64,000 nt of DNA from NCBI GenBank assembly GCA_964019055.1, contig OZ025206.1, forward strand, positions 16,837,291-16,901,290. Direction: 5' to 3'. Below, one piece after another: positions 32,186 through 42,284 of this stretch; position 1 is the stretch's first letter; the number at the start of each line of letters is the position of its first letter. A model generated the notes under the pieces. It saw only the letters and a list, made by a program, of their open reading frames with translations, had not been told where the DNA came from and did not search any database. Source of the stretch: Anthopleura xanthogrammica. Lineage: Eukaryota > Cnidaria > Anthozoa > Actiniaria > Actiniidae. The position numbers and the translations under genes were made by a program.

Positions 32186-32614
32186 TCATCCGATTTGGAT
32201 CCGAGTTAGACAGACAGACAATTGGCCTAAAATTTAGTATTTTGGTAAAATATCAGGGCCAGCGCTTGTAAAAGTAATTAGTAACAATCGGGTAGCCCCC
32301 ATTGGCACTCTCCTGAAGCGATCGCCCGACGAATGAATAAGATATAGTTTTGAGGGGGGGGGGGGGGGGATAAATCTGGGGATCCGCGGGAAAGCCCCCT
32401 CAGAAAATTTTGAAAATAGTAGTCTAAGAAATTGGGATTTTTTACACTAGTACACCCCCTAGTACACCCCCTAGTAAACATCAGGTAGCGAAAAACACTG
32501 AAAAGACCACAATCTCTTTGCTTTTATTCATATTCAATTCAAACCCTGGTTATTGTGGGCTCCCTGTGGTGTAGTTCAGCGGTCTCTCAGTGAGACTACT
32601 CTTTAGTTCAAAAA

Positions 32615-35600
32615 ATGGCGGTCTTTGTTTGGACTGTTTTACTTTTGCTCTTAGCATTCACTTTACACGGTTCACGAGCGGCTACTAGCAGTTGTAAAGG
32701 TAAATATATTTATCACTGCTTTGACAAACTATATTGACTTATAAAAAAAGATCTGTGTGCTACAAAAATAGCAATTGAAGAGGAATTTTACACGTGTAAC
32801 TTACCTTTGCTTGTCCCTTTGCTTGTTGCCCGGTTGTTGTCTCGTTATTCTCTTGTCTGCAGGTCCTAATTCTTCCTCTTATAAATCCTGTGTTTATCTC
32901 TAATTTTATTTTGTCTTTATACTTTTCTTAGTGTTTTACTAAAAAAATTGAGAAAAAAATATCCTCGGTAGATCGAGCTGTCAATATTTGGGGGGGGGGG
33001 GGGGTGGGGATGGATGGGGCATGTGCAAATCATAGCAGATCAGATCATACTGAAACTGCCCTAGCCCCCTATTTCCCCCACCTTTTGTGGTAAAAACATT
33101 CCAAACAATAAAGTAGGGTTGATATAGTGTTGGTGATGCAAAAGATTAAATATCCTCTTTTGGGACTTTTGGCATTTTCTTGGCATGGCCATAGTTACTA
33201 CTAAAATATGGCATGGCCGGACAAGTTGTCTGGTGTAGACACAAACTGATCATTCACAGTGTGCTCTGATGCTTAGCCAATAAGCAGCTCTAGCTCCAAG
33301 TCTCTTCCAAATTAATATAAATCGCATGTTTTGATAAAGAATTTAAAGAGAAAAAGTTGAAGTATATATAAAAAAATAAAGCAAGTATTTCCCATAACCT
33401 CTCAGTTTATGATTCCCATCTCTTTGATTTCTACATGATATATGACTTAAAACTGGGACAAGGGCAGCTTGAATTACAATAACAATCCTTTTTGTGCTTA
33501 GTTTTTCATACAGCTGGGGGGGGGGGGGATCATGTTGTAAGGCAGGGAAAAAGCAATGTTTTGGCATGACAAGAGATTGCATGTATATAGATTGATTCCA
33601 TAGGAATCCTTTTAGGAGCATAGTCACTCATTCCCAAGTAGTGACTTGGTGTGTGAGCAATATTCAGAATTGACAAAGAGCGAAAACACTGACTTATGGA
33701 ATCTGTGTTGTTCATTCACTTTTTTGGAAATCTCTACAATCGTTAGTTTTGATCAATGTTTCAACCATACTTCCTTGGTCTTCTTCTTCTAGTATTGTGT
33801 AAACAGGCTGCTGTGAAACCACTCTGTAGGATGGTGGTTGTATTGAAGATTATAGCTCTGTAAGACTTTTAGGTTTTAATTAGAATATTTAAAAATCATT
33901 AGAAACAAGTCAATAAATTTTTTTTTTGCACTTGATTCTTCAGATATTTTGATAAAGAAGCTTGTGTCTACTGGTCCTCACAGTTTTTTACTATCAAAGC
34001 CCTACTGTATCAAAGGATATTCCCATATAAATCCATTACACATATGGAGCAGGATTAGGGTTGATCTTCTCTTTGACACAGAAGGCTCTAAGTGGTTTCA
34101 AGCTGACAGGTAGAGCTCTCTTAACAATCTTGTCATAATGATTTTTTGGAAGCTGCAAACACTGGAAAAAGTGGCAGGATGACTGGGTGGAAATACTTAA
34201 CTTCATGCAACTAAAAATAGCTTGCTTTAAAAAGAGGCAGATCCTAGTGACGAGTAGAGTGGGGAGCATCTTCCCTTTTTTTTATTACATTTATAGCACA
34301 ACATCTAGACATGAAATGCTTCCAACTTTCCAACCATGTACCCCTATACTCTATATACTCTTATACTCATGATTGTAAAGCGCCTTTGAATATATACATA
34401 TAAAGGGCACTATATGAGTCAATATCATTATCATTATTATTATTATCATTATTACTCTATCAACTTTATAATTTCAAATTGCATTAAAGCTGGTAACCGT
34501 TTATTTCCTTGTCTTGTAGCTGTAAAACCCTAGATGAGGTCAGAAGTCAGACATTTCCAAAGCGTATCTTGGCTTGGTTTGCAGATCCTGATGTCATCAC
34601 CAGCAATTATTTTTATTTATCCCCATATGGAGACACCTGTTTTGGTATCTTACCAGGAGAAGAATTGAAACCAAAAAGCACACATGCAAAGCTTACATTT
34701 CAGAGTATGTATTATGTTTTTGTGTTCTTCTAGAGAATCAAGGGTTGTTAAGCAGGGCTTGATTCCCTGTCTCAGTATAACTTTTAAGCAGAGTTGTCCT
34801 GGGGAACTCAGGGGTGGAATTTTGTTGCTCGTTTCTTTTCTGGGAGCGAGAAACAAGTGTCAGAATCCTGTCAGCCTGGAGGAGGATGCTTTAGGGTTCA
34901 ATAAAATTGATTTTTCTTCTTTTACAGACTGTCATGAAATATGTTTAGTTAGTGAGTAATATTGACAATATGAGCAGCCTACATCTGTTTTGGCATCTAC
35001 TAGGGCATGAGCCAGTGACAGGCTGTTGTAAAGGCCATACAGATCCATGGGATGCAAAAATTGTATATTGCTATCAAAAAAATTGATTTTGTTATTTTAC
35101 AGATGTGAGATATATTTAGTAATATTTTGTAAACTGTAATGTTTCAAGTTAATTACCAAATTTTTTATGTATATTTAATTTAGATCACCATATTTTCCTT
35201 TCTTTAACAGATATCAACTGGCATCTTCCACTGTCTTTCATAGTAGGATTAATAATGTTTCTTGAAGCTAATAGGCTTAGCAGGTATGACATATCAAAGG
35301 TAACTTTAACTAACAGAAATTCAAATACTGTAAATTCCCAGTTATAAGTCCTGCAGTTTCCAGCCTCCTGGTTATGAGCCCCCCCCCCCCCCCCCCACCC
35401 TCATTCCCAGCATAAACCCCCTAGTTAACCATTAACCCCTCCCCCACTAGTTAAACCCCCCTCCCTAGTTTTAAGTCCCACTAATTAAAGTAAAAAAAGT
35501 AAGTTTCAACAAAAAGTCAAAAATATCCTATGTAAGACTTGAAAACGCTAGACAGCACTAACCGATCCAAGACTGATGACCCTACTTAAGACAATATTAT

Positions 35601-38600
35601 GGAAATTGTATACCCTGTCAGTGTGGAATGAGCTTTTGATTTGATAGTTTGAGTTCTCTTCTTAGATCTATCTTTATCTTGCTTATTTTTGGGATTAAAA
35701 AAAAATTAAATTGCAATTTGATTGTGATGTTCTTATCTTTCAGGAGTACAACATTCTATTATGGTTCTGGAATACTTCTTGGCGTTGGATTTTCTCTTTT
35801 ACTTGCTGTATTTCTTCTCCATCGACTAGTGCCTTCTGTAAGTAATCTTGTCTTCCTTGCCAATTATATCAAATTTCTTATGTGTATTTCCTTTTGAACT
35901 AACACCCATTTGGCACAGTTGGTTGGGCATTATTGTGCAGGAGGTCATCAGCTCAATTGCCCCTGCTGGACCAAAACCCAGCATCTTAAAAGATCTGAAG
36001 AAAAATTCACATCTAAAAGAGGTTAATCTTTCAAGTGGCCTAAGTGACTAGTTTAGATGGTGGTCATGTATGTCTCTCCACACTTTGCTAATACTGACCA
36101 ATACCAGAGGGAAGTAAAAGAACCACTGAGGACATTAAAAAACCCTGGCAGAGACCACCCTAAGTGGCTACACTGATATAATACTGACCACATCTTAAAA
36201 TTGAAAATGCCTTTGATTATATACATAGGAAAGGCACTATATAAATCATACATCATAATTATCATAATTTTCCTGCCCAAGTGCTTAAGTCATGCATAAA
36301 AAATCTTGCTAACAAACCTGTGGCCCGTGTTCCATGATCTATTTGGAATTTAGAAGTTAATTTTTGTGGAGGGAGGAAAACCCTAGAACCCTTGAAGAGA
36401 AAAACCCTTGAAGCACAGGAGAGAAACAACTAGAAACTCTACTCACATACGACACCGAGCCTGATGGGACTCAAACTCAGGTTGTATTGGTGAGAGGCAA
36501 GTGCCGTTGCCACTATGCCACCCATGCTTCCCATATATTTAATGTTTTTTTATATTTTTCATTTCTACAGAAAGGTGGAGCCTATGCCCTTTTAGCTGGT
36601 GGGTGGAGTCTTTCTCTCTATCTGTTACAATGGACCTGGAACAACCTTGTTGATCTTGTTCTTGATAGAAACCCAATTGTCATAGGATACTTTGCTGTTG
36701 CAGGTATTTAAATAATAAAATAAAGCTCTAATAACTGAATGCTTACTAATAACGAGAACTTACGCACTACACCACCGTTGCTTCCCATACTATTACTAAT
36801 ACTTTTACTATAAAATTAAACCTTCAAATTTTATCAAAACCTGAAAAAACAACTCAATGAATGATCTAATTAGGGCGTTAGGTTCTGCAGAGGGAGGAAA
36901 ACCAAACGAGGAGAACCCAGAGAAAGTTCCTCAAATCATAGTAAATAGAGGGAGATTAGATCATTCTAACCCATTCCGTTGTGAGTTGCCTAAAGCTTTG
37001 ACAGGACTTTAATGCAATAAATATGTTGCAATTGCCCCATGAAACCTCGGTACTGAAAATTGCATTTTCAAGGACTTCAATTCCCAAATTTTCAGGGAGG
37101 TGAGGACATTTCTCCAGACCCCAGCCATCAGATTAGCCCCTCACTCAAAATTATATATTCTCTGCAGTCCCATCTTCTATATGCTCCTATGTCCAGGAAC
37201 ATTACTGATAAATAAAGGAAGTGATACCTAACCTCGTATTGTCTTCTAACAAACATCCATTCATGCATTCTTCTGTATTTTCAAAGGTGTGGTCAGTTTC
37301 TGCTTGGTTTACTACAATGGTCCTGTCACCAACCAACGTGGTATCGACCTGATTCGCTGGACCATACAGTTGATTGCTTCCTATTTCATTTACAAGGGCA
37401 TTCAGCCTGAATCTTTATCCTTAGCAGTGGTCACCATAGTGATTGTATGCTACAGCATCAAGACCTCGGGTCTCAATGTGATTGAAAATCTACTTGGTGC
37501 TTTACCCAAGAAATGGTAAGTGTGCATTATAATGAGTGTTAGTCCTGTAATCTTGTGAAGCTAGTCAAAATCTGCACTCGAATTCTGATCATAATTAATT
37601 CCAAATTCCTCCTTCCAAACCCTATGAATCTTTTCTTACCCATTCAATATAATTGAAAGTTCAAAGTTTCTCGTTACACGTTGCATTCTTCCTAACATAA
37701 TTTCTAATCTTTATTCAAGTTTCTATTCTTTCTAGCGCTTTCGCACTAATTGGGGACACTTTTCACTCACACACACTACCGCTACATTCAATATTCTCTG
37801 CACACAATATTTACTCACACACACTACCGCTACATTCAATATTCTCTGCACACAATATTTACTCACACACACTACCGCTACATTCAATATTCTCTGCACA
37901 CAATATTTACTCACACACACTACCACTACATTCAATATTCTCTGCACACAATATTCACTCACACACACTACCGCTACATTCAATATTCTCTGCACACAAT
38001 ATTTACTCACACACACTACCGCTACATTCAATATTCTCTGCACACAATATTTACTCACACACACTACCGCTACATTCAATATTCTCTGCACACAATATTT
38101 ACTCACACACACTACCGCTACATTCAATATTCTCTGCACACAATATCTACTCACACACACTACCGCTACATTCAATATTCTCTGCACACAATATTTACTC
38201 ACACACACTACCGCTACATTCAATATTCTCTGCACACAATATTTACTCACATGTTGATTTTTACGGAGGGAGGAAACCGGAGAACCCAGAGAAAGCCCTC
38301 ATAGCATAGGAGAGAACAACACATCAAACAAACTCAATTCACATATGGTGTCCTCAGGGCTCGAACCAGTGACCCGAACTTTTGGAAACACAGTTGTGAG
38401 AGAAGCCGCGTTAGCAGCGTACGCCACCCATGCTACCCTAAATATTTTCTTTAAAGGAAAACAGAAAAAGTCACACAGGCCTTTGTTAGCCTGTAACATA
38501 CCGTCACGAAATTTGTTTTAACAATTCCAGGTTGTACAAGCTCGTACAAAAGATGTATTGGTTTCACCTTTTTCAGCAAAACCCGGAACGTTGTGCGCAA

Positions 38601-39636
38601 ATAGATTTGGCTTGCTTGCACACAACTTGAGTGAATTATTCTTATTCGCACCCCTTCCCCCACATAGTTAATTAAACACCAAAAAGGATTGGATGTACGG
38701 CATTTTTGTTATTTTCCCTGTGTGTATACAATCTATTATGTATGGCCGGTGTAGGCTAATATCTTTTCAAGCCTCCAGTTGGAACATCTAGGTTCCTTTA
38801 ACCCCTCTTGGCCACACCTCGTTTTCCTTTATTGTCTGTTTTGCTACCGTTTCTTCTGCCATTTTGTCGGCCCGCACAGACAGAAGGCTCTATTCAAGAA
38901 TGGTTTTCATTTCTTTCAGGGTTTCTTATAAAGTTTGGTACTATCTCTTTCCACCAAAGAAGCAATTACTGACAAGCGAGGAATATGATGCCCAAGGTGA
39001 AGACGAGACTCGCCGGGCTTTGAATGAGCTAAGAGAGTATTGTACTAGCCCAGAATGTGATGCTTGGAAAGTAATGAGCAGAGTAAGAAACTCAAAGAGG
39101 TTAGTGTTATGAATGCCCCGGCCCTGACACCCTTGGTCCCCGGGGTCTCTTATTTCTTTGTCTTTTTAAAGACTTAAGCCTGGTTCACACTAGCGACGCA
39201 TGCATTAGACTTGCCCCAAGTCGACCTCTCTTTGCGAGCGCAGCGAGAGAGCGACGGACAGTGGGCGGCGGACTTTGCGAAAGTCTACGCATGCATAAGC
39301 ATAACGACATACGCAAGCGCAGATAGTACTTTAAGGATGAGTGAAAGTTTTGTTCTGTCCAAATATAAAGGGGTTAACTAACCATGAAATACCTTCTGCG
39401 CTTGCGTATGTCGCTTATGCATGCGTCGCTAGTGTAATCCAGACTTAATCTTTCTCATTGTTTAACAAAGGTTCTGCACCTTCGTAAATGAGGGACTTCA
39501 CATCGCCGACGATGAGTTTGAACAGTATGAAGATAATCCCTTCACATACCCATGCCCTGATGAACAAGATGATGACGCTGGAGAAGGCGCCGAGGAGAAC
39601 GAAGAAACTAATAGATATTTTGAAAGATGTATATAA
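32615..39636 (+). CDS. NEMP1: NEMP1-like nuclear envelope integral membrane protein, 9 exons, 436 aa
   Basis: Exons: 32615-32699, 33944-34109, 34520-34704, 35211-35283, 35744-35837, 36571-36703, 37287-37515, 38920-39099, 39471-39636; all GT-AG and in phase, 1,311 nt. The start ATG opens a signal peptide MAVFVWTVLLLLLAFTLHGS. A lumenal domain of about 150 residues with paired cysteines follows, then a block of transmembrane segments including TTFYYGSGILLGVGFSLLLA and WSLSLYLLQWTWNNL, then VYYNGPVTNQRGIDLIRWT, and the conserved YNGP/RG region typical of the NEMP (TMEM194) family. The C-terminal part after LFPPKK is soluble and very acidic (DEQDDDAGEGAEENEE). Human NEMP1 is 444 residues. Family members are in the inner nuclear membrane and support nuclear envelope stiffness and germ-cell function. 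Introns hold SINE and minisatellite sequence. Confidence 0.93.
34362..34460 (+). repeat. SINE 3' tail with ATT microsatellite
   Basis: GTAAAGCGCCTTTGAATATATAC, AAAGGGCACTATATGAGTCA and (ATTATT)n form a tail shared with the SINE at 35905-36262. Tails of this kind are shared with CR1/L2-type LINEs. Confidence 0.6.
35340..35470 (+). repeat. C-tract-rich repeat in NEMP intron 4
   Basis: TTATAAGTCC..GGTTATGAGCC then a C run at about 35379-35397 and repeated AACCCCC / CTAGTTAA units. A similar short stretch (CTATTAAGCCCCCCTC, TAATAAGCCCCCCC) is at 28570-28610. Confidence 0.5.
35900..36262 (+). repeat. Complete-looking tRNA-derived SINE with CR1/L2-like tail
   Basis: The head TTTGGCACAGTTGGTTGGGC..GGTCATCAGCTCAATTGCCC resembles A and B boxes. 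A central domain of about 200 bp follows. The tail AAAATGCCTTTGATTATATA and GGCACTATATAAATC resembles the tail at 34362. Lies in NEMP intron 5. Confidence 0.6.
36365..36535 (+). repeat. Dispersed GAGGGAGGAAAA repeat, copy in NEMP intron 5
   Basis: GGAGGGAGGAAAACCCTAGA, CACAGGAGAGAAACAACTAG, then a tRNA-like end GTTGCCACTATGCCACCCAT. Runs to within about 35 bases of exon 6. Confidence 0.6.
36885..36965 (+). repeat. Dispersed GAGGGAGGAAAA repeat, short copy
   Basis: TCTGCAGAGGGAGGAAAACC then GGAGAACCCAGAGAAAGTTC and a truncated end. Confidence 0.55.
37763..38250 (+). repeat. 48-bp minisatellite, about ten copies, in NEMP intron 7
   Basis: The unit ACTCACACACACTACCGCTA plus CATTCAATATTCTCTGCACACAATATTT recurs every 48 bases with only a few substitutions. 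48 is divisible by three and the unit has no stop codon in one frame on each strand, giving long but spurious ORFs on both strands. The array runs directly into a dispersed GAGGGAGGAAA repeat. Confidence 0.95.
38245..38440 (+). repeat. Dispersed GAGGGAGGAAAA repeat, copy after the 48-bp array
   Basis: ACATGTTGATTTTTACGGAG, GGAGAACCCAGAGAAAGCCC, CACATCAAACAAACTCAATT and the end CGTACGCCACCCATGCTACC match the copy at 2925-3165. Confidence 0.7.
39178..39443. mobile_element. MITE in NEMP intron 8
   Basis: CCTGGTTCACACTAGCGACG at the left pairs with CGTCGCTAGTGTAATCCAG at the right. Inner pairs GCATAACGACATACGCAAGC and TGCGCTTGCGTATGTCGC also match. It ends about 28 bases before exon 9. Confidence 0.75.
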
Positions 39637-39805
39637 CAAAATACGAGCCATAGAAAAAATAGTTTTATAGTTTTACTAGTAGAGTCCAACTCGTCAAGGT
39701 TAGTGTTTTTTTTTCCCTAGAATTTCCCTTCAAATTTTTGGGACTATTTATATTTGAGTTTTTATTAGATTTTAGATATATTTTGTGGACTGGAGATAGC
39801 TTTGC

Positions 39806-39957
39806 TATCAATTGCCCACTTTCGATATTCTGGTTGAGTATTCACGCACAAAGCAATTGAAGACGAGGCTCCGGGGAAACAAAAAAATATATCAGGATTA
39901 CTCCATTGTTTCCCCGGAGCCTCGTGTTCGATTGCTTTATCGAAAGTGGGCTATTGT
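39806..39957. mobile_element. Inverted-repeat element downstream of NEMP
   Basis: TTGCCCACTTTCGATA pairs with TATCGAAAGTGGGCTA; inner GAGGCTCCGGGGAAACA pairs with TGTTTCCCCGGAGCCTC. About 150 bp. Confidence 0.75.
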
Positions 39958-40017
39958 CGCTAAAACGCTAACCTTGAAAAGAGCACTGAGATTTGATATG
40001 AGTGGGACTGGGCAGCA

Positions 40018-40132
40018 TATGTAACGCTGACTCTCAAATGGCTTCCATATTCAAGTGTTTTGATTGGATGGTGTGCGCAGCTTTCTTTTTGATTGGTTGG
40101 GGGGTGGAAGCCATTTGAAAGTTCAGTTACCA
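40018..40132. mobile_element. CTCAAATGGCTTCC element, copy 1
   Basis: GACTCTCAAATGGCTTCCAT and GGAAGCCATTTGAAAGTTCA are inverted ends; contains TTTTGATTGGATGGTG. A reverse-complement copy is at 56662-56768. Confidence 0.65.
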
Positions 40133-40338
40133 GAAACGTATAAACTCTGGATCTGCCCTTCAATATATATAGATAGGTTTAGATATAGATGCCGTACGTG
40201 TATGAAGTTTAATGATTTTTTAAGTCTCGAACATTATTTTTCGACCTAGAAGTAAAGCAATCACTTGTTACTCCATCCTAGATTTTTAAAAAACATTATA
40301 CATGCGCGCAGTCCAGATGATCTAGTTTATATATAGTT

Positions 40339-40485
40339 TTATCCCACACCATAGAAAATACAGCCAATCAGAAAGCAGGAAAGCCGTTACGTTGTATATA
40401 TATTCGTCGGTATTTCACTCTTCCTTCCCATCATGCACTGCGTGTTAAATCTACGCATTTGTATTTTCTATGGTGTGGGATAAAA
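40339..40485. mobile_element. MITE with TTTTATCCCACACCATAGAA ends
   Basis: The left end TTTTATCCCACACCATAGAA pairs perfectly with TTCTATGGTGTGGGATAAAA on the right. About 147 bp, non-coding, next to the palindrome at 40487. Confidence 0.8.
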
Positions 40486-40486
40486 T

Positions 40487-40603
40487 GGTTATACAATGGT
40501 TTATCGTGGCATACCATGGATATCCCACTTGTCACTTGTATACTAGAAACTACAAGTGACTCGTGGGGTATTCCACGGTATGCCACGAGAAACCATTGTA
40601 TAA
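40487..40603. mobile_element. MITE with TTATACAATGGTTT ends
   Basis: GGTTATACAATGGTTTATCG pairs with AACCATTGTATAACTA; inner CGTGGCATACCATGG pairs with CCACGGTATGCCACG. It immediately follows the previous MITE; a fragment of the family is at 9751-9803. Confidence 0.75.
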
Positions 40604-41540
40604 CTAGTATCTATTTTTTTTACATAATATATGCAATCATGTTAGCATTGGGCCACTGCAATTAAATTTTGTTTCAGTCTCTATTTTTTCTTCTCCCACT
40701 TTGAAGACCTCGGAGATTCCTGTATCTTGGATCAAGAGGCTCTCTCGTGGCAGTAATTCTATGAGAAGCAGATTTTTGAATGCAGGATAATACTCGTGCG
40801 GTAACCTGGAAGATTTAAATTAAATGGAAAATCTTGGGATTAACGTTGAGACACCGGAAATTCCAGTGACTCTTTTCCCAAAATTAGAGAAGGAGAAAAT
40901 AGGACATCCTCAGCCGTTGGGTTAAAACAATTAAGTGCAGCGGTCCAATAGAGTATATTTTTATTCGTGACAATATTCGTCCACTGAGAACTGATAGTAA
41001 TATAATAATCAACAAACGATCTAGATTACAGGCGATATTCCTTTTATTGAGTTTTTTATAGAACGTAGTAATAAAATTTCAGATTTGTTTATATTTAGCT
41101 GTCGTTCTGTCATTTTTTACTGTTTCAATTCTGAAATGAAAAAGGAAGAAGGGCTTCGTTCGATCACCCGACAGAAGCGACCATGTTGGATGGCGAAGGG
41201 GAGAAATTTATATTTTTGGGGAACGGATATTCTGTTGCTTTTCTTTCCGACATGGCTTTCTGCAGTGTCGGCGGAGCGACTTATAACGCAAGGACGCTCC
41301 CGTTTTCCCTCTCGAAGTCCCAAGCGGCTGGCATGCAGTAAGTAGCGGAGCCAGGGTGCGTAGGTAGCTAGGTGTGCAGGTATTCGCATTTGATGAACTT
41401 AACTCTTTACTTATCAATTAAAGTTGAACGTGTCCATTGGAGGGCCAGGTCATTTTCCAGTGCATATGGAAATTTCCGCCGGGGTGCGAAATCTCTAAAT
41501 GGTCATCGCTTGACGTTTTTTTCGGTCTAGACAGAAAGCC

Positions 41541-41818
41541 CTGTGGGGGGGGGGGGGGGGGGGGGTACTCCCTATAATGGACTATACGGGGATGCTCCGC
41601 CCGAAAGGGGTACCTTTTTCAGGCCGCAGGTATAGAAAAGGGGCGGGAGTTTGTGAGTTTTGGTATAAAAAGGGGTAGCTTTTCTTCAAAGGTATATGAA
41701 AGGGGGTACCTTTTCAGGTAAAAAGGTATATAAAAGGGTACCTTTTTGCTGAAATTTGGTATATAAGAGGGCATCCCCGTATGAAACGACCCGAAGTACC
41801 CCCCCCCCCCCCCCCCCC
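41541..41818 (-). mobile_element. GGGATGCTCCGCC element, copy 2
   Basis: Reverse-orientation copy of the element at 6785-7067: G run, GTACTCCCTATAATGGACTA, GGGGATGCTCCGCCCG, repeated AAAAGGTATATAAAAGGGTA units, CATCCCCGTATGAAACGACC and a C run. Lies between NEMP and the C2-domain gene. Confidence 0.7.
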
Positions 41819-42284
41819 AGATCTTGTTGGAAGTCTGTTGTAAGCTCGCCTCTATGGTTTATTAGTTTGTTAAAATAACCACAATGATTTAAATAAAGAG
41901 GCGCTGGCTAGTCGTCCAGACATCCTTTCAGTTACAAAACCCCACTCCACCTCAAACGCAATATTAGTTTTCAATGTTAAAGGTAAAAATCAATGTTCTT
42001 GAAGTTAACAATTTTTGACATGGCTGTATCAGGTTCGACTCAGTTGGCTTGGTAGGATTTTGTAAAGAATGGATTTTGCTTTTTTGAGAGTTTTTTTTTG
42101 GTAATTTCTTTCACATGCCGTCGGGAGCTGTCGTCGGTTGTTAATCGTGTTTTTGCGAGTGACAATCGATTCGTTACCGAAGGCTTTCCGAAAGCACATA
42201 CATGTACACAAGGAACAACATGGCGGCAAGTTTGAAGTAATGCAGCAAAATTTTCAAGGTTGAGCTTTTGCCTTGGACTATAAG

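Noticed and set aside
37732..38304. Long open frames on both strands (172 and 184 codons) with repeated YRYIQYSLHTIFTHTH-type text
   Set aside because: Produced by the 48-bp minisatellite, whose length is a multiple of three; it lies in an intron of the NEMP gene.
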